Shown: one piece after another, positions 60,430 to 64,000 of the stretch
Layout: the number at the start of each line of letters is the position of its first letter
Position numbering within the stretch: position 1 is the first letter of the stretch
NCBI RefSeq assembly: GCF_030019515.1
Contig: NZ_JASEEQ010000007.1
Span: 124,001 to 188,000, forward strand
Source: Nocardioides sp.
GTDB lineage: Bacteria; Actinomycetota; Actinomycetes; Propionibacteriales; Nocardioidaceae
Direction: 5' to 3'
Length of the DNA stretch: 64,000 bases
Program-made: the position numbers and the translations under genes
The notes under the pieces: generated by a model
What the model was told of the DNA's origin: nothing
Databases searched by the model: none
Seen by the model: only the letters and a program-made list of their open reading frames with translations

Positions 60430-62808
60430 ATGACGGGGATCGTTCCCGCTGTCGTGGAAGTCTCCGGGGGCAATCTCGTCCTGGTCATCGTCGTCGCACT
60501 GATCGCGCTTGGCGCGCTCGCGATGGCGGCGATGTTCCGCCAGGAGGTACTTGCCGCCGGTGAGGGAACCGACAATATGAAGAACATCGCCCAGGCGGTG
60601 CAGGAGGGCGCGAACGCCTACTTGCAGCGGCAGTTCCGCACGTTGGCGATCTTCGCCGCCGTCGCGTTCTTCCTGCTGCTCGCACTGCCTGCCGACGACG
60701 CCATGGTCCGGATCTTCCGGTCCGTGTTCTTCCTGGTCGGAGCGGGCTTCTCGGCCACCGTCGGCTACCTCGGCATGTCGCTCGCGGTGAAGGCCAACCT
60801 CAGGGTGGCCGCAGCCGCGCAGACCGAGGGCCGTGACCCGGCCATGAACATCGGCTTCCGGACCGGCGCCACCGTCGGCATGCTCACCGTCGGCCTCGGC
60901 CTGCTCGGTGCCAGCCTCGTGGTGATCCTGTTCCAGGAGGACGCCCCGCACGTGCTCGAGGGCTTCGGCTTCGGAGCGGCGCTGCTCGCGATGTTCATGC
61001 GGGTCGGCGGCGGCATCTTCACCAAGGCCGCCGACGTCGGCGCCGACCTGGTCGGCAAGGTCGAGAACAACATCCCCGAGGACGACCCTCGCAATGCCGC
61101 GACGATCGCGGACAACGTCGGCGACAACGTCGGCGACTGCGCCGGCATGGCCGCCGACCTGTTCGAGTCCTACGCCGTGACCCTGGTCGCCGCGCTGATC
61201 CTGGGCTCCCAGGCCTTCGGCGACAAGGGCCTCGTGTTCCCGCTGCTGATCCCGGCCATCGGTGCCCTGACCGCCGTCGTCGGCGTGTACCTCTGCAAGC
61301 CGCGGCCCGGCGAGAACGGCCTGACCACGATCAACCGGGCCTTCTACATCTCCGCCGCCATCGGCGCGGTCGCGAGCGTCATCCTGGCCCTGGTCTACCT
61401 GCCGGGTGACTTCGCCGACCTGACGAACTCCACCGTCGACGCCGACGCGAGCCCGCGCATCGTCGCGGCCCTCGCGGTGCTCATCGGCATCGTGCTCGCC
61501 GCCGCGATCCTCGGCCTCACCGGCTACTTCACCGGCACGGACCACCGCCCGGTCAAGGACGTCGGCAAGACCTCGCTCACCGGCGCGGCCACCGTGATCC
61601 TGTCGGGTCTGTCGGTCGGCTTCGAGTCGGCCGTCTACACGACCCTGGTCATCGGCGCGGCGGTCTTCGGCGCGTTCCTGCTCGGCGCAGGCTCGATCCC
61701 GGTCGCGCTCTTCGCGGTCGCGCTGGCCGGCTGCGGCCTGCTGACCACCGTCGGCGTGATCGTCGCGATGGACACCTTCGGCCCGGTCTCCGACAACGCC
61801 CAGGGCATCGCGGAGATGTCCGGCGACGTCGACGAGCGCGGCGCGCAGATCCTGACCGAGCTGGACGCGGTCGGCAACACCACGAAGGCGATCACCAAGG
61901 GCATCGCGATCGCGACCGCGGTGCTCGCCGCGAGCGCGCTGTTCGGCTCGTACACGAACGCCCTCCAGGACGCCATCGACGAGGTCACCCTGACCGAGGA
62001 GCCCGGTGCGCTCACCAGCCTGGCGTTCTCGTTCAACGCGTCCTACCCGAACATCCTGGTCGGCATGCTGCTCGGTGCGGCCGTGGTGTTCCTGTTCTCC
62101 GGCCTGGCGATCAACGCAGTCGGCCGCGCCGCCGGTGCGGTGGTCTACGAGGTGCGCCGCCAGTTCCGGGAGATCCCCGGGATCATGGAGGGCACCGGTC
62201 GCCCGGAGTACGGCCGCGTGGTCGACATCGTGACCCGCGACTCGCTGCGCGAACTCGCCACCCCGGGCCTGCTGGCCATCCTGGCCCCGATCGCCGTGGG
62301 CTTCGGCCTCGGTGTCGGCCCGCTGGCGGGCTTCCTGGCCGGTGCGATCGCCACCGGCACGCTGATGGCGGTGTTCCTGGCGAACTCCGGTGGTGCCTGG
62401 GACAACGCGAAGAAGCTGGTCGAGGACGGCCACCACGGTGGCAAGGGCTCGGACGCCCACGCCGCGACCGTGATCGGCGACACCGTCGGCGACCCGTTCA
62501 AGGACACCGCCGGCCCGGCGATCAACCCGCTGCTCAAGGTGATGAACCTGGTGTCACTGCTGATCGTCGCCGCCATCGTGAAGCTGTCGATCGGCGAGGA
62601 CGCGAACACCCCGCTCCGGATCGTGATCGCCCTGGTGGCGTTCGCAGGCATCGTCGTCGCGGTGTACGTCTCCAAGCGGCGCCCGGTCCACATCGAGAAC
62701 GACGACCCCGGGACGCCGGCCCCGCCGCCCCCGCCGCCGCCGGTCGAGGCCGCTCCGCCCACGGAGCCCGCTCCGACCCAGCAGTTCGAGGCGCCCCAGC
62801 AGCACTAG
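60430..62808 (+). CDS. hppA: Membrane-bound proton-translocating pyrophosphatase
   Basis: Membrane pump of 792 aa with ~16 helices that couples pyrophosphate hydrolysis to H+ export. Signature DDPRNAATIADNVGDNVGDCAGMAADLFESY (Asp-rich Mg-PPi site), GTGKAA-like IGDTVGDPFKDTAGPAINPLLKV near the end. The K+-dependence position reads GNTTKAITKG: the Lys marks the K+-independent class. The C-terminal ~35 residues are a Pro/Ala/Gln-rich cytoplasmic tail (PPPPPPPPVEAAPPTEPAP) not usual for the family. Strong AGGAGG ribosome-binding site. A CRP-like operator lies upstream and a long terminator downstream. Confidence 0.95.
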   Translation: MTGIVPAVVEVSGGNLVLVIVVALIALGALAMAAMFRQEVLAAGEGTDNMKNIAQAVQEGANAYLQRQFRTLAIFAAVAFFLLLALPADDAMVRIFRSVFFLVGAGFSATVGYLGMSLAVKANLRVAAAAQTEGRDPAMNIGFRTGATVGMLTVGLGLLGASLVVILFQEDAPHVLEGFGFGAALLAMFMRVGGGIFTKAADVGADLVGKVENNIPEDDPRNAATIADNVGDNVGDCAGMAADLFESYAVTLVAALILGSQAFGDKGLVFPLLIPAIGALTAVVGVYLCKPRPGENGLTTINRAFYISAAIGAVASVILALVYLPGDFADLTNSTVDADASPRIVAALAVLIGIVLAAAILGLTGYFTGTDHRPVKDVGKTSLTGAATVILSGLSVGFESAVYTTLVIGAAVFGAFLLGAGSIPVALFAVALAGCGLLTTVGVIVAMDTFGPVSDNAQGIAEMSGDVDERGAQILTELDAVGNTTKAITKGIAIATAVLAASALFGSYTNALQDAIDEVTLTEEPGALTSLAFSFNASYPNILVGMLLGAAVVFLFSGLAINAVGRAAGAVVYEVRRQFREIPGIMEGTGRPEYGRVVDIVTRDSLRELATPGLLAILAPIAVGFGLGVGPLAGFLAGAIATGTLMAVFLANSGGAWDNAKKLVEDGHHGGKGSDAHAATVIGDTVGDPFKDTAGPAINPLLKVMNLVSLLIVAAIVKLSIGEDANTPLRIVIALVAFAGIVVAVYVSKRRPVHIENDDPGTPAPPPPPPPVEAAPPTEPAPTQQFEAPQQH

Positions 62809-62821
62809 CCTCGCAGCCCTG

Positions 62822-62868
62822 AAATGACGTCGACCCGCCCGAGAGCTTCGGGCGGGTCGACGTCATTT
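62822..62868. terminator. Long bidirectional terminator after hppA
   Basis: A 21-bp perfect stem (arms 62822-62842 and 62848-62868) with a GAGCT loop, ending in TTT on the plus strand. It lies 13 bp past the hppA stop and 4 bp past the stop of the convergent Ig-repeat gene. The strongest terminator of the window. Confidence 0.85.
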
Positions 62869-62872
62869 GGGG

Positions 62873-64000
62873 CTACTTCCTGACGGTCAGCCTCACGACC
62901 GTGGACTTCGCGCCGGCGATCGTCGCGGTGCCGGCGTAGACCGCCTTCAGCTTGTGCACGCCCGGCTTGAGCCGGGGCAGCCGGACGGTCGCCTTCCCCT
63001 TCTTCCCTGCCGCGAACTCGAGTCTCGAGACCACCTTCTTGCCGTCCAGGACCTTCACCCGGCCGGTCGGCGAGGTGACCCCGGCGACCTTGAGGACCAG
63101 GGCGAGCACCCCGCGCTGGCTCTTTGCGATCGTCTTCTTGGCGAGGGTGGCCCGCAGCGTCGCGGCGCGCTTGGCGACCGCGACCTTCGAGGTGGTGAAC
63201 GTGCCGGGCTGGTAGCCCGCGCGGGCCGCGGTGATGGTCACCGTGAGGCTCCGGCCGAAGTCGGCCGTGTCGATCTGGTAGGTCTGGGCGACGGCTCCCG
63301 CAATGGCGACGCCGTTGCGCTTCCACTGGTAGCCGAACAGGGGTGTGTCGCCGGTCCCCCATGCGCCCGGGTCTGCGGTCAGCAGCCGGCCGACCTTCGC
63401 GGTGCCGCTGACTGCGGGCTGCCTGGTCCAGGTGATCGGATCGCCGATCAGTGCGGTCTTGCTGTCGCTCGTCACGACCCCATTGGTGAACCCGTCCTTC
63501 GTCCCGGTGGCCTTGGCCGAGATGGCGGAGTCGAGGTCGTCCGGCACGAGCTTGTAGCTGGCTGCCGTGGCGCCGTTGATAGGCACGCCGTCCCGCAGCC
63601 ATTGGTATGTCGTCGTGACGCCGTCCTGGTTCCACTGGGTGCCGGAGGCGGACAGGACCTTCCCGATTCTCGCGGTCCCGGAAACGGTGGGCGCCGCGGT
63701 CGCAGACAGGGACTCCTCACCGATGGCGGAGATCGGCAGGATGTTGGTGACGGTCGACAGCACGGGCAGGCCCGCCAACGTGCTCGTCACACCCACCGAG
63801 ATCTCGTGCCCAACGTCCTCCAGGCTCGGCGTATACGTGCCTCCCGTCTCCCCCGGGATGGGCACGCCGTCGCGCAGCCACTGGTACGTGGTCTCGACCC
63901 CAGGCACGCTGAACACCGGCGCAAGGACGGTCAGGAGCTCACCGACCACAGGTGTCCCGGTCAGCTCCGGCGGCGTCAACAGGTCTGGGAGCCCGCCGTC
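62873..64000 (-). CDS. Secreted Ig-like repeat protein, C-terminal part (5' truncated by window)
   Basis: At least 375 aa with no stop before the window edge, so the N-terminus is outside. Three Ig-like repeats of about 90 aa share GTxxVGxxLxA, YQWLRDGVPIxGA (third: YQWKRNGVAIAGA) and a closing YxxxxxDxxxxISVxxT pattern; they are followed by a Big_3-like domain (SPTGRVKVLDGKKVVSRLEFAAGKKGKATVRLPRLKPGVHKLKAVYAG) and end VVRLTVRK. This is a common architecture of exported actinobacterial cell-surface or enzyme-tail proteins. No sorting signal is seen at the C-terminus. What the missing N-terminus does is unknown. Confidence 0.82.
   Translation of the reverse strand, partial: DGGLPDLLTPPELTGTPVVGELLTVLAPVFSVPGVETTYQWLRDGVPIPGETGGTYTPSLEDVGHEISVGVTSTLAGLPVLSTVTNILPISAIGEESLSATAAPTVSGTARIGKVLSASGTQWNQDGVTTTYQWLRDGVPINGATAASYKLVPDDLDSAISAKATGTKDGFTNGVVTSDSKTALIGDPITWTRQPAVSGTAKVGRLLTADPGAWGTGDTPLFGYQWKRNGVAIAGAVAQTYQIDTADFGRSLTVTITAARAGYQPGTFTTSKVAVAKRAATLRATLAKKTIAKSQRGVLALVLKVAGVTSPTGRVKVLDGKKVVSRLEFAAGKKGKATVRLPRLKPGVHKLKAVYAGTATIAGAKSTVVRLTVRK

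Noticed and set aside
60106..62460. Minus-strand frame of 784 codons opposite hppA
   Set aside because: Antisense to a highly conserved pump; no motifs.

Overview
The window is high-GC DNA from an actinobacterium, most likely Nocardioides-like (Propionibacteriales). The evidence is a WhiB-family regulator, a small SRP RNA directly upstream of dnaX, the gene order ponA2-like / whiB4(wblA)-like / two ArsA-type ATPases / DUF4177 / RidA / metallo-beta-lactamase / crp / nth / thioredoxin / NUDIX / marP, and the order HAD hydrolase / ssd / tadABC / Flp / TadE / helicase / bldG / hppA. Both orders match what I recall of Mycobacterium and Streptomyces chromosomes. The genus is an inference from synteny and base composition. 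Apart from small repeats and hairpins I see no phage, insertion sequence or CRISPR array, so this looks like core chromosome.

Layout. 1-4.5 kb: copper-type P-type ATPase, DUF305 lipoprotein, membrane cytochrome b/molybdopterin oxidoreductase. 4.7-8.9 kb: tRNA-Ser, SRP RNA, dnaX-ebfC-recR-DUF5063. 8.9-11.3 kb: lysC (with an internal start for a beta subunit) and asd. 11.3-19 kb: membrane protein, tRNA-Pro, metallophosphoesterase, YqeY, class A PBP, WhiB, two ArsA-like ATPases. 19-23.2 kb: scoAB CoA-transferase and two divergent SigF/FliA-type sigma paralogues, with two inverted copies of a 70-bp palindromic element around part of this block. 23.2-30 kb: the crp-nth-marP neighbourhood. 30-36 kb: NhaA, then acetate uptake and activation (DUF485-actP, acs). 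36-45 kb: a six-gene nitrate assimilation operon (narK, nitrate reductase, its FAD/[2Fe-2S] partner, nirB, nirD, a HemD-wHTH regulator). 45-50 kb: a minus-strand methyltransferase / LytS-type kinase / LytTR regulator / small membrane protein / solute symporter operon. 50-57 kb: degenerate Fic-like protein, HAD phosphatase, Tad pilus operon. 57-64 kb: MrfA-like helicase, BldG-type anti-sigma antagonist, proton pyrophosphatase, and the C-terminal part of an Ig-repeat protein cut off by the window end.

Connections. A CRP/GlxR-family regulator is encoded at 26 kb, and sequences matching its known TGTGA-N6-TCACA operator lie upstream of actP, acs, hppA and crp itself. This suggests that acetate use and proton pumping are wired to it. 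Nine genes have a -10-like hexamer 6-7 nt before the start codon and no Shine-Dalgarno, which points to leaderless transcripts and fixes several starts. A dispersed ~60-bp repeat occupies three convergent intergenic gaps (16.7, 29.8 and 50.7 kb), and several strong hairpins act as likely terminators.
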